Source: Gymnodinialimonas ulvae (GTDB lineage Bacteria > Pseudomonadota > Alphaproteobacteria > Rhodobacterales > Rhodobacteraceae). Taken from it: 64,000 nucleotides of DNA. The notes under the pieces were generated by a model, which was given only the letters and a program-made list of their open reading frames with translations, had not been told where the DNA came from and did not search any database. A program made the translations under genes and the position numbers. This document shows positions 55,148 through 61,877 of this stretch, one piece after another. Location of the stretch: assembly GCF_037543845.1 (NCBI RefSeq), contig NZ_JBBIFX010000002.1:248001-312000 (forward strand), read 5' to 3'. Positions within the stretch are counted from its first letter, which is position 1; each line of letters opens with the position of its first letter.

Positions 55148-55564
55148 ATGCTGCGCATTACGGACCAGATCAGCATCGAGGACTGGGAACTCACGGAGCA
55201 GTTCGTGCGGTCGTCGGGGCCGGGCGGGCAGAACGTGAACAAGGTCTCGTCTGCGGTGGAGCTTCGGTTCGAGGCGGAGCGCTCGCCGGCACTGTCGGGG
55301 GCGGTGAAAGCGCGGCTGCGGCGGATCGCGGGGCGGCGGTGGACGAAGGACGGGGCGGTTGTTCTGTTCGTGGAGGAAACGCGCTCGCAGGCCCGGAACC
55401 GGGAGATCGCGCGGGAGCGGTTGGCGGAACTTGTGCGCCGGGCGCTGGTGGTGCCGAAAAAGAGGCGGGCGACACGGCCCACGCGCGGCTCGGTGGAGCG
55501 GCGGCTGAAGGCGAAGAAGGTGCGGGGGGAAGTGAAGGCTGGGCGGGGGAAGGTGGAGGAATGA
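55148..55564 (+). CDS. arfB: Alternative ribosome-rescue factor ArfB (peptidyl-tRNA hydrolase)
   Basis: ArfB (YaeJ) hydrolyses peptidyl-tRNA on ribosomes stalled on non-stop mRNA. The 138-residue chain has the GGQ motif in RSSGPGGQNVNKVSSAVEL at about residues 21-39 and the basic C-terminal tail (PKKRRATRPTRGSVERRLKA) that enters the mRNA channel. The tmRNA partner SmpB is encoded 4 kb upstream. The GC-rich body and its repeat-bearing promoter region contrast with the AT-rich gene that follows. Confidence 0.93.
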   Translation: MLRITDQISIEDWELTEQFVRSSGPGGQNVNKVSSAVELRFEAERSPALSGAVKARLRRIAGRRWTKDGAVVLFVEETRSQARNREIARERLAELVRRALVVPKKRRATRPTRGSVERRLKAKKVRGEVKAGRGKVEE

Positions 55565-55568
55565 GGGT

Positions 55569-55586
55569 TTGTGCACGCGTGCACAA
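55569..55586. repeat. 18-bp perfect palindrome after arfB
   Basis: TTGTGCACGCGTGCACAA is perfectly self-complementary and lies five bases after the arfB stop. It has no U-tract and may be a protein-binding site or a short hairpin. Confidence 0.85.
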
Positions 55587-55622
55587 GGGGGTTAAGGGGT
55601 TGGTTTTGTTGGGGAAAGGGGG
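55587..55622 (+). other. Candidate G-quadruplex in a cytosine-free tract
   Basis: Between 55585 and 55637 the plus strand has no cytosine. Four G-tracts, G5 (55587-55591), G4 (55596-55599), G4 (55611-55614) and G5 (55618-55622), are separated by loops of 4, 11 and 3 bases. In RNA this would lie in the arfB 3' region; in DNA it marks the edge of the SIR2 gene. Confidence 0.5.
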
Positions 55623-55715
55623 TTTTGTTAAGGTTTGCCAAGAGGATCAGAGGGGATATTTGAAAGAAAACGTGTCCTTCACCCTCCTGCGCTCGCTAGA
55701 CATTCCAACGGATCC

Positions 55716-57290
55716 TCAGAACCCATTTGACAACTTATCGTACAAGACAGCGAGTTTCCTAAAATAGGTCGCGTATGAGTCTTTCGGGTCTGAGAACTTC
55801 CTTATATGTGCTGCCAAGAAGCTCTGTAGCACGCGAAGGTCAATATCGGAGTCTGCTTGAAAGGGAATCATGAGAGCTGCTTTATCAGGCACAACGCTCT
55901 CAATGATTTCTAGAGTTGACTTTCCTGCGCCGTCTTTTTCAAACTGCGTTCTAAAGGCAGCTACTCTGAAATCCTTCCTCTTATATTTGTTGAAATAGGG
56001 AAGTATTTTGGAGTGTTTGGATTTCAAAAGCTCGCTTATCGATTTAATTCCGACTTCTGAAAGATACTTGTAGCCTGGATAGTATTTGTTATTGGTTCTT
56101 CGAAAATTTGGAAATACTTCACTAAGAATTGCTTCGGGATCGTAGCCACGATCATTTAAAACTACATCGACAAATAGGTCATCAAGCCCAACGCCTTTGT
56201 ATCCGTCCTTAGCTAGTCCCTCAGCTTCCTGTTCTTTTGCAACTCCAACACCAACGATGAACTCTATATCTTCATGGGATTCGATGGCATCAAAATCAAT
56301 TACTGCTAGTTTCTCTTCGGGTTTGCTCGACTTGACGAGTTCATACATCTGCTCTTTGCAAAAGCGCAGAACTCTTGCAGGAACCTTACGCTTCACAGTT
56401 TCAATCGCTGCGTATACCTCCGAAAAATCGAATACTCTTATTAGGGAAATTGATATTCTGCTTTCTCCGACTTGAATTACTGATGGGGAAATTGACGAAG
56501 GATCACCGTCTTTTGCTCTTTGAACGAAAAAGATATTTCGAGAGAAACGTTCCAATTGTTCGGAGTTTAAACATGATGATATGCTTGAAAGCATTGCTTG
56601 GACGTTCTCGTCCGCAAGGCTATAGCCGATAAATACAACCGGATGCTCGATAAAGATTGTTATAAGTTTCGCAACTAGGTAAGGATATTTCTCTGAAAAT
56701 CTATCATAATCGGTAGCAGTTAGAACAAGTGTCTCTGGTTTTGAGCAGCAACCATGGATTTTGTAAATTTCTGCGATTGACTGAGGGTTGGAAAAGATTA
56801 GCTCTTCTTGTCCAACAAATGTCCTGTAATCAGGAAAGAGTTCTTCAATCAGAAGGTCCCAGTTTGTCGTGATTATTCCGTCGACGTTCAGCTGAGTAAG
56901 TAATTCGATCTCGTCACTTAGTGTCGATTGTGATTCTGGGTCAAGGACGGTTTCCCTTAGGTATTTTGAAATTTCAAGCTTAAGGGCAGAAGTCTGGTCA
57001 GTAAGCGTTGGTCCATCTACCTCCCTGGCTTCTGCATATCTTTCATCGCTCCACCATAGCTCATGAAAATCCTTCGCGATCAGCTCTGCGGCATCCGGAA
57101 GGTTGCCGTTGGCTGTCGTTGAATAGTACCTGAACTCCTTCAAGCCTTCAGTGAACTTCGCAAGTAGCTCATCCCATTGTTCTAAGCCAATGTATCGTCT
57201 CGAAAAACCAGAGCCTAGAAAGAGAAATGGGGCGCCGGATGAGTCCGCAAGCATTGCTGCCAATTCGCTGGTGATGCCGTTCCTTGTCAA
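55716..57290 (-). CDS. SIR2-domain protein, predicted NAD-consuming (defence-type)
   Basis: This 524-residue protein has an N-terminal SIR2-like domain. It shows FLFLGSGFSRRYIGLEQWDELL (NAD-binding G-S-G-F-S at 26-30), ITTNWDLLIEELFP (Asn143, Asp145), the candidate catalytic His179 in IYKIHGCCSKPET, and VFIGYSLADENVQAM at about 219-233. The C-terminal 280 residues match no domain I know. Solo SIR2 proteins of this kind are NADases in several phage-defence systems; defence here is inference. The gene is visibly AT-rich with codon use unlike its neighbours, indicating horizontal gain. Its TTG start (57290) overlaps the pncB stop by four bases (TTGA) and follows GAGGTGG; the next in-frame ATG is codon 13 (57254). 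Confidence 0.8.
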   Translation of the reverse strand: MTRNGITSELAAMLADSSGAPFLFLGSGFSRRYIGLEQWDELLAKFTEGLKEFRYYSTTANGNLPDAAELIAKDFHELWWSDERYAEAREVDGPTLTDQTSALKLEISKYLRETVLDPESQSTLSDEIELLTQLNVDGIITTNWDLLIEELFPDYRTFVGQEELIFSNPQSIAEIYKIHGCCSKPETLVLTATDYDRFSEKYPYLVAKLITIFIEHPVVFIGYSLADENVQAMLSSISSCLNSEQLERFSRNIFFVQRAKDGDPSSISPSVIQVGESRISISLIRVFDFSEVYAAIETVKRKVPARVLRFCKEQMYELVKSSKPEEKLAVIDFDAIESHEDIEFIVGVGVAKEQEAEGLAKDGYKGVGLDDLFVDVVLNDRGYDPEAILSEVFPNFRRTNNKYYPGYKYLSEVGIKSISELLKSKHSKILPYFNKYKRKDFRVAAFRTQFEKDGAGKSTLEIIESVVPDKAALMIPFQADSDIDLRVLQSFLAAHIRKFSDPKDSYATYFRKLAVLYDKLSNGF

Positions 57291-58579
57291 ACCACCACCT
57301 CAACCCGTTCCTGCTCGCCGACCCCAAACACCCGCTTATACCGCTCGATCTCCCGCTCCGGGCCCATCGCCTTCTCGGGATTGTCGCTCAGTTTAACCGT
57401 GGCTTTACCGTTGGCCGATACAGCTTTGCACACGAGGCTGAACGGCGCGAGGGAATCGCCTGCGACGAGGCCGCGGAAATCGTTGGTGAGCAGGGTGCCC
57501 CAGCCGAAGGACACCCGCACGCGGCCTGCGAATTGTTGGTGGAGTTGCTCGATCTTGTCGACGTCCAGCCCGTCGGAGAAGATCACGAGTTTCTGGCGCG
57601 GGTCCTCGCCGCGGGACTTCCACCAATCGATGGCGACTTCGGCGCCGGTGGCGGGATCGCCGCTGTCGATGCGGATGCCGGTCCAGCCCGCCAGCCAGTC
57701 GGGGGCGTTGTCGAGGAAGCCTTGGGTGCCGTAGGTGTCGGGCAGGATGATGCGGAGGTTGCCGTCGTGTTCCTCGTGCCAATCCGACAGCACGTCATAG
57801 GGGGCGGCGGCGAGTGCCGCGTCGTCTTTGGCCAGAGCTGCGTAGACCATGGGAAGTTCGTGGGCGTTGGTGCCGATGGCCTCCAGATCGCGGTTCTTGG
57901 CGATGAGGCAGTTCGACGTGCCCGCGAAGCTATCGCCGAGGCCTTCGCGCATGGCCTGGACGGCCCAATCCTGCCACAGGAACGAATGGCGGCGACGGGT
58001 GCCGAAATCGGCGATGCGCAGGTCCGGGTTGCCTTGCAGCCGTTCGATTTTCTCCCACAGCTTGGTCATGGCGCGGGCGTAGAGGACTTGGAGTTCGAAC
58101 CGGCCCATGGTGTCGAGGACGGCGCGGCCACGCAGCTCCATGAGGACGGACAGAGCGGGAATTTCCCACAACATGACCTCGGGCCAGGCGCCTTCGAAGG
58201 TGAGTTCGTATTGATCGCCGACGCGCTCCAAATGGTAGGGCGGCAGTTGCAGGTCTTCGAACCAATCCATGAATTCGGGGCTGAACATCTGCCGCTGGCC
58301 GTAGAAGGTGTTGCCGCGCATCCATGTGCTTTCGCCGCGCGTCAGGCGCAGGGTGCGGATGTGGTCGAGTTGTTCGCGCAATTCGCCTTCGTCGATCAGG
58401 TCGGCCAGCGGAATGCGCGTGGTGCGGTTGATGAGGGAGAAGGTGACGGTGGCGTCGGGTTTGTTGCGGAACACCGATTGGCACATCAGGAGTTTGTAGA
58501 AATCGGTGTCGATGAGCGAGCGGACGATCGGGTCGATCTTCCATTTGTGGTTCCAGACACGGGTGGCGATGTCGACCAT
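57287..58579 (-). CDS. pncB: Nicotinate phosphoribosyltransferase
   Basis: This enzyme converts nicotinate and PRPP to nicotinate mononucleotide, the entry step of NAD salvage. The 430-residue chain begins MVDIATRVWNHKWKIDPIVR and shows LTRGESTWMRGNTFYGQRQM, IADFGTRRRHSFLWQ and IRIDSGDPATGAEVAIDWW. The GC-rich codon use matches the chromosome. The C-terminus (GEQERVEVVV) appears intact, and the AT-rich SIR2 gene starts on its stop codon. Co-transcription means the salvage enzyme and a predicted NAD consumer are made together. Confidence 0.94.
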   Translation of the reverse strand: MVDIATRVWNHKWKIDPIVRSLIDTDFYKLLMCQSVFRNKPDATVTFSLINRTTRIPLADLIDEGELREQLDHIRTLRLTRGESTWMRGNTFYGQRQMFSPEFMDWFEDLQLPPYHLERVGDQYELTFEGAWPEVMLWEIPALSVLMELRGRAVLDTMGRFELQVLYARAMTKLWEKIERLQGNPDLRIADFGTRRRHSFLWQDWAVQAMREGLGDSFAGTSNCLIAKNRDLEAIGTNAHELPMVYAALAKDDAALAAAPYDVLSDWHEEHDGNLRIILPDTYGTQGFLDNAPDWLAGWTGIRIDSGDPATGAEVAIDWWKSRGEDPRQKLVIFSDGLDVDKIEQLHQQFAGRVRVSFGWGTLLTNDFRGLVAGDSLAPFSLVCKAVSANGKATVKLSDNPEKAMGPEREIERYKRVFGVGEQERVEVVV

Positions 58580-58606
58580 GGGCTCTCTCTCCGGTTGCGG
58601 GGGGAG

Positions 58607-58864
58607 TTAGAGCAAGTGTCGGTGGGGGAGGCAAGGCGGAAGCGGGGTGTTGGTCCGGCGGTGCGCCGTTTGTCGGGCCGCATGCCGGGGGACGCGGCAT
58701 TGGTGGTGGGTCAGCAGTTTGAGGGCAAATCCGACGGCGCCTGTGGTGAAGGAAAGGTAGAGGGCGGCGGGGTTGGTGGCCCCGAGCGCGAGGATAAAGG
58801 ACACGACGACCAGGCCGAGTGCAAAGGGACAGTCGTAGGAGGTGTTGGGGAGGCAGCGGGGCAT
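58607..58864 (-). CDS. Small membrane protein of unknown function
   Basis: This 85-residue protein has two hydrophobic segments (FALGLVVVSFILALGA; ALYLSFTTGAVGFALKLL) and a basic, His/Arg-rich tail. The ATG at 58864 is preceded by AAAGGA with a proper spacing, supporting translation. It lies 27 bases upstream of pncB on the same strand. I do not recognise the family, and the tail could be an over-run. Confidence 0.5.
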   Translation of the reverse strand: MPRCLPNTSYDCPFALGLVVVSFILALGATNPAALYLSFTTGAVGFALKLLTHHQCRVPRHAARQTAHRRTNTPLPPCLPHRHLL

Positions 58865-58896
58865 GGGGGGTGTCCTTTATCCGGGCGATGGGGGCG

Positions 58897-59292
58897 TCAG
58901 GAGTTGCTGAGCGCGGCGACGCCGAGGGGGACGGAGAATTCGTCACACCAGATGTAGATTTCGTTGAACTCCGCGAGGTCGAGGCCGTCGGGGACGATGA
59001 AGGCTTGCAGCCCATTGATCGAGGTCAGCTCGCCCAGATCGGAGGCGGCGACATATTCGCCGTCGATGCCGAAGCCGACGCTGGGATCGGGCGCGCCGTC
59101 GAGGCTGAAGTCCGTGTCGAGGATGACGACAGCGCCGCCGCCGGAGGTTTCGACGACCGAGACACCGCCGGTGGTGATGTGATCGCTGAGCCCGGTGAAG
59201 GTGCCCGACGCGGTCACTGTATCGGCAGAGGCGACAGTGGCCACGGAGGCAAAGAGGCAGGCGGTGGCGGTCAGGGTGGAGATGCGTTTCAT
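58897..59292 (-). CDS. Secreted DM13-domain protein
   Basis: This 131-residue protein has a signal peptide (MKRISTLTATACLFASVATVASA). It carries one DM13-like domain: SGTFTGLSDHITTGGVSVVE at the start and IYIWCDEFSVPLGVAAL at the end, with the family cysteine in the WC pair. DM13 domains are predicted to act in extracytoplasmic redox or binding. The gene is divergent from the TetR regulator with 153 bases between starts, and the dyads between them suggest it is the regulated target. Confidence 0.8.
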   Translation of the reverse strand: MKRISTLTATACLFASVATVASADTVTASGTFTGLSDHITTGGVSVVETSGGGAVVILDTDFSLDGAPDPSVGFGIDGEYVAASDLGELTSINGLQAFIVPDGLDLAEFNEIYIWCDEFSVPLGVAALSNS

Positions 59293-59358
59293 GGGATCAG
59301 CTTTCTGTATCAGGGTTGAGGCATGGCGGTGAGTCGCCGGGTATTGAGGCGGTGATAC

Positions 59359-59419
59359 AGTTTGGAACCAAACGGTACAAAACACATAGGCGTGATTGTG
59401 AACCGATCGTTTCCAAACT
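59359..59419. promoter_or_regulatory. Two GTTTGG/CCAAAC-type dyads between DM13 and TetR genes
   Basis: GTTTGGAACCAAAC (59360-59373) is a perfect dyad with a two-base centre. A second related half-symmetric site GTTTCCAAAC lies at 59409-59418. Both lie between divergent starts, the usual place for TetR operators. Confidence 0.55.
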
Positions 59420-59445
59420 ATGCTGGCCGCACAGGAGGGCCCACC

Positions 59446-60036
59446 ATGGCGCGACCCCGCGAATTTGATGAAGACGAGGCCACCGAAGCCGCGATGAATG
59501 TCTTCTGGCACCACGGCTACGACGCGGCCTCCATCGCGTTGTTGCTGGATGGGATGGGGATGACGAAGGGCAGCCTCTACAAAGCGTTTGCCGACAAGAA
59601 ATCGCTCTTCATGGCAAGTATGGCGCGCTACGAGACGGCGCAGGTCGCCCCGGCCATCGCGATGCTGCGCGACCCGGATGTGCCGGAGGGCCACGACCGG
59701 ATTGCGGCGCTCTTTCGCAGCGTGGTGGAGGTGGTGCGGCAGGGTGACAGGCGCGGGTGCTTGTTGTGTTCGGCCGCCGCCGGCCCCGCGTTCGACGATC
59801 ACGAGATCGCGGATGTGGTGGACGGATTGCTGGAGGACATGCGGGCAGCCTTCGAGGTGGCCCTTGCCGAGATGACCCGACCGCCCGACGCGCGATCCGA
59901 GATGGCACGGGTGCTTGTGACACAATATGTCGGGCTGCGGATCCTGGCGCGGGCGCAGGCGACGGCCGAAGACCTCGACCGCAGCGTGGAGGCGATGCTT
60001 GCGCTTATTGACCCCGAAAGGGTGCGCGCCGCATGA
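59446..60036 (+). CDS. TetR-family transcriptional regulator
   Basis: This 196-residue regulator opens MARPREFDEDEATEAAMNVF and has the HTH in ASIALLLDGMGMTKGSLYKAF. The C-terminal part has one CLLCSAAAG segment with two cysteines that could sense oxidants or thiol-reactive compounds. ATG 59446 follows AGGAGGG. It is divergent from the DM13 gene; the adjacent ArsH reductase is convergent and seven bases away. Confidence 0.88.
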   Translation: MARPREFDEDEATEAAMNVFWHHGYDAASIALLLDGMGMTKGSLYKAFADKKSLFMASMARYETAQVAPAIAMLRDPDVPEGHDRIAALFRSVVEVVRQGDRRGCLLCSAAAGPAFDDHEIADVVDGLLEDMRAAFEVALAEMTRPPDARSEMARVLVTQYVGLRILARAQATAEDLDRSVEAMLALIDPERVRAA

Positions 60037-60042
60037 CGCGGG

Positions 60043-60759
60043 TCACTCGTCGGCCTTGGCGGCGTTCACACGTTTGGACAGCGCCGCGCGGCTTTCGACC
60101 CGCTCGGAATAGCGGTCGAGAAGGTAGGCGCGGTTGGCGCGGGTGAGATGGGTGAACTTCACCAGCTCTTCCATCACATCGACGACGCGGTTGTAGAGCG
60201 GGCCGGGCTTCATGCGCCCGTCCTTGAACTCATCCCAGGCCCTGGGAACGGAGCTTTGGTTGGGGATGGTCAAAAGGCGCATCCAGCGCCCGAGGATGCG
60301 AAGTTGGCTTACGGTGTTGAAGCTTTGCGATCCGCCACTGACCTGGAGCACGGCGAGGGTTTTGCCCTGCGTCGGGCGCACGCCACCCATCGACAAGGGG
60401 ATCCAGTCGATCTGGCTTTTCATGATGCCGGTCATGGCACCGTGGCGTTCGGGGCTGACCCAGACGAACCCATCGCACCATTCGGCGACCTCGCGCAGTT
60501 CGGCCACCTTGGGATGCGCATCGGGCGCACCATCGGGCTGCGGCAGGCCCTCGGGGTTGTAAACGCGCGTCTCGGCCCCAAAGCGGCGCAGCAGCCGATC
60601 ACATTCAAGCGCCAGCGCCTTGGAATAGGAGACCTCTCGCAGAGACCCGTAAAGCAGCAGGAACCGGGGCGGCCCGTCGGCATCGGCGCGCCACAATTCG
60701 GACATATCAATATCGGGCAATAGGGCGGCATCGAGGGCCGGAAATGTCGCATCATCCAT
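60043..60759 (-). CDS. arsH: ArsH-type NADPH-dependent FMN reductase
   Basis: This 238-residue flavodoxin-fold reductase has FLLLYGSLREVSYSKALALE (FMN binding), FVWVSPERHGAMTGIMKSQI and VSGGSQSFNTVSQLRILGRW, matching ArsH. ArsH oxidises trivalent organoarsenicals and reduces quinones or azo dyes; here it has no arsR, arsB or arsC beside it. The Met at 60759 (MDDATFPALDA) is chosen; an upstream Met at 60810 would add 17 residues, neither with a strong ribosome-binding site. Confidence 0.9.
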   Translation of the reverse strand: MDDATFPALDAALLPDIDMSELWRADADGPPRFLLLYGSLREVSYSKALALECDRLLRRFGAETRVYNPEGLPQPDGAPDAHPKVAELREVAEWCDGFVWVSPERHGAMTGIMKSQIDWIPLSMGGVRPTQGKTLAVLQVSGGSQSFNTVSQLRILGRWMRLLTIPNQSSVPRAWDEFKDGRMKPGPLYNRVVDVMEELVKFTHLTRANRAYLLDRYSERVESRAALSKRVNAAKADE

Positions 60760-61090
60760 GGCGAAGTGATGCGGCGCGCAGGCGCGGGATGCAAGGGTGC
60801 TGGCGCCCATGAGAGTCAGATTTTACGGGGCCGGAGACCCCGCAAGACGGGTCCGAACCCGAGGTTTCGGGATGGGCAAAAATCCGCCGCCCGGGCCGTT
60901 GTAAAACTGTCACGCATTCGGAAACAATTCCAAAATGTGACCAGAATGTGGAAAAAACCGTGTGTCAATAGCGGCTTAACCGTGTTCACAAAAAAGCAAT
61001 TCTTTGTAGAAAAATTGGAAAAGTTCGGCTATATTTTGCGAGTAGTACGCAGTTGGCCGTTGTGGCCGATGTAAGGATTGGGAGTATTCC
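60760..61090. other. Intergenic region with an AT-rich stretch
   Basis: About 330 bases without a supported gene. The left part has GC-rich dyads (GGGGCCGGAGACCCC; CGGGTCCGAACCCG). The right part (60900-61045) is AT-rich for this genome and should carry the promoter of the secreted VPLPA protein; TATATT at about 61030 could be a -10. No RNA gene was found. Confidence 0.5.
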
Positions 61091-61723
61091 ATGAAAGCAA
61101 TTCAACTCATTCCGGGCGCTGTTTTGGCCCTTGGCCTGTCGGTCGGTGTGGCACAGGCCACCTCGGTTGACTTCGCCGTTGGTGCCGGCACAACCGCCTC
61201 GGCGTCGTGCGACAATTGTACGACATATTCGCCGTGGTTCGGCTCGTTCCAGTATGCGTCGATCGATGCCGATGCATCGGGCGCGATCGGGACAAGCTTT
61301 GACCTTGACGAGGGCGAGACCAGCGGCTGGTTCGACTTCTTCAGCCTGACGGCCTCTGGCATTGCGCTTGACGAGTCCTATTCCGTGCATGCGACGCTTG
61401 CGTTCGCAGAGCCCGGTGGTTTCTCGTCCACGTCCGGTAGCGGTGAATTCTCGACGTTCTTCGGGTTCATCAGCGGCGGTTCGCTGGATTGGGGTTCGGA
61501 CCAGTTCAACACCGTCTCGCTGGCCGACGGCACCGAATACACTGTTGAGCTTGAGCAGGGCAGCGCGATCCTTCTGGGTGACACTGCAACCGTGCGTGCG
61601 CGCGTGACCCTCGACAGCGTGGCCCCCGTGCCGCTTCCGGCCTCGGCGCTTCTGCTGCTGGCGGGTGTCGGTGGCCTGGGCGCGATGCGCCTGCGCAAGA
61701 AGCAGGCTGCAGCCGCCGCCTAA
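61091..61723 (+). CDS. Secreted protein with VPLPA-type C-terminal sorting signal
   Basis: This 210-residue protein has a signal peptide (MKAIQLIPGAVLALGLSVGVA, cleavage near AQA). A beta-rich Ser/Gly/Asp body with a pair of cysteines (SCDNC) follows. The C-terminus has VPLPASALLLLAGVGGLGAM followed by RLRKK, the VPLPA-CTERM tripartite signal (motif, helix, basic tail) known in Rhodobacteraceae and PEP-CTERM-like systems. The protein is probably exported and processed at the cell surface. The sorting enzyme (exosortase/rhombosortase-like) is not in the window. Confidence 0.82.
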   Translation: MKAIQLIPGAVLALGLSVGVAQATSVDFAVGAGTTASASCDNCTTYSPWFGSFQYASIDADASGAIGTSFDLDEGETSGWFDFFSLTASGIALDESYSVHATLAFAEPGGFSSTSGSGEFSTFFGFISGGSLDWGSDQFNTVSLADGTEYTVELEQGSAILLGDTATVRARVTLDSVAPVPLPASALLLLAGVGGLGAMRLRKKQAAAAA

Positions 61724-61750
61724 GCGGTCAGTCTGGACAAGATTTGCAAG

Positions 61751-61783
61751 GGCCCCGATCGCAGGATCGGGGCCTTTTGCTTT
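61751..61783 (+). terminator. Intrinsic terminator after the VPLPA protein gene
   Basis: GGCCCCGATC / GATCGGGGCC with a four-base loop is followed by TTTTGCTTT, 28 bases after the stop. Confidence 0.9.
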
Positions 61784-61877
61784 GGAGGTCAGGGCGACAG
61801 CGTCAGGCGCGGGTTCAAATCGGCGCGGTGCGGTATTCTTGCTGCATGTCGGTCAGGATATGGTCTAGCAAGACCGG

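Noticed and set aside
55716..57290. SIR2 gene as part of a short prokaryotic Argonaute or HerA system
   Set aside because: No Argonaute, APAZ or HerA-type ATPase lies beside it; the neighbours are pncB and arfB.
61801..61850. tRNA-like GGTTCAAATC near 61815
   Set aside because: The flanking bases cannot form a T-arm or acceptor stem and no CCA end or anticodon arm is near.
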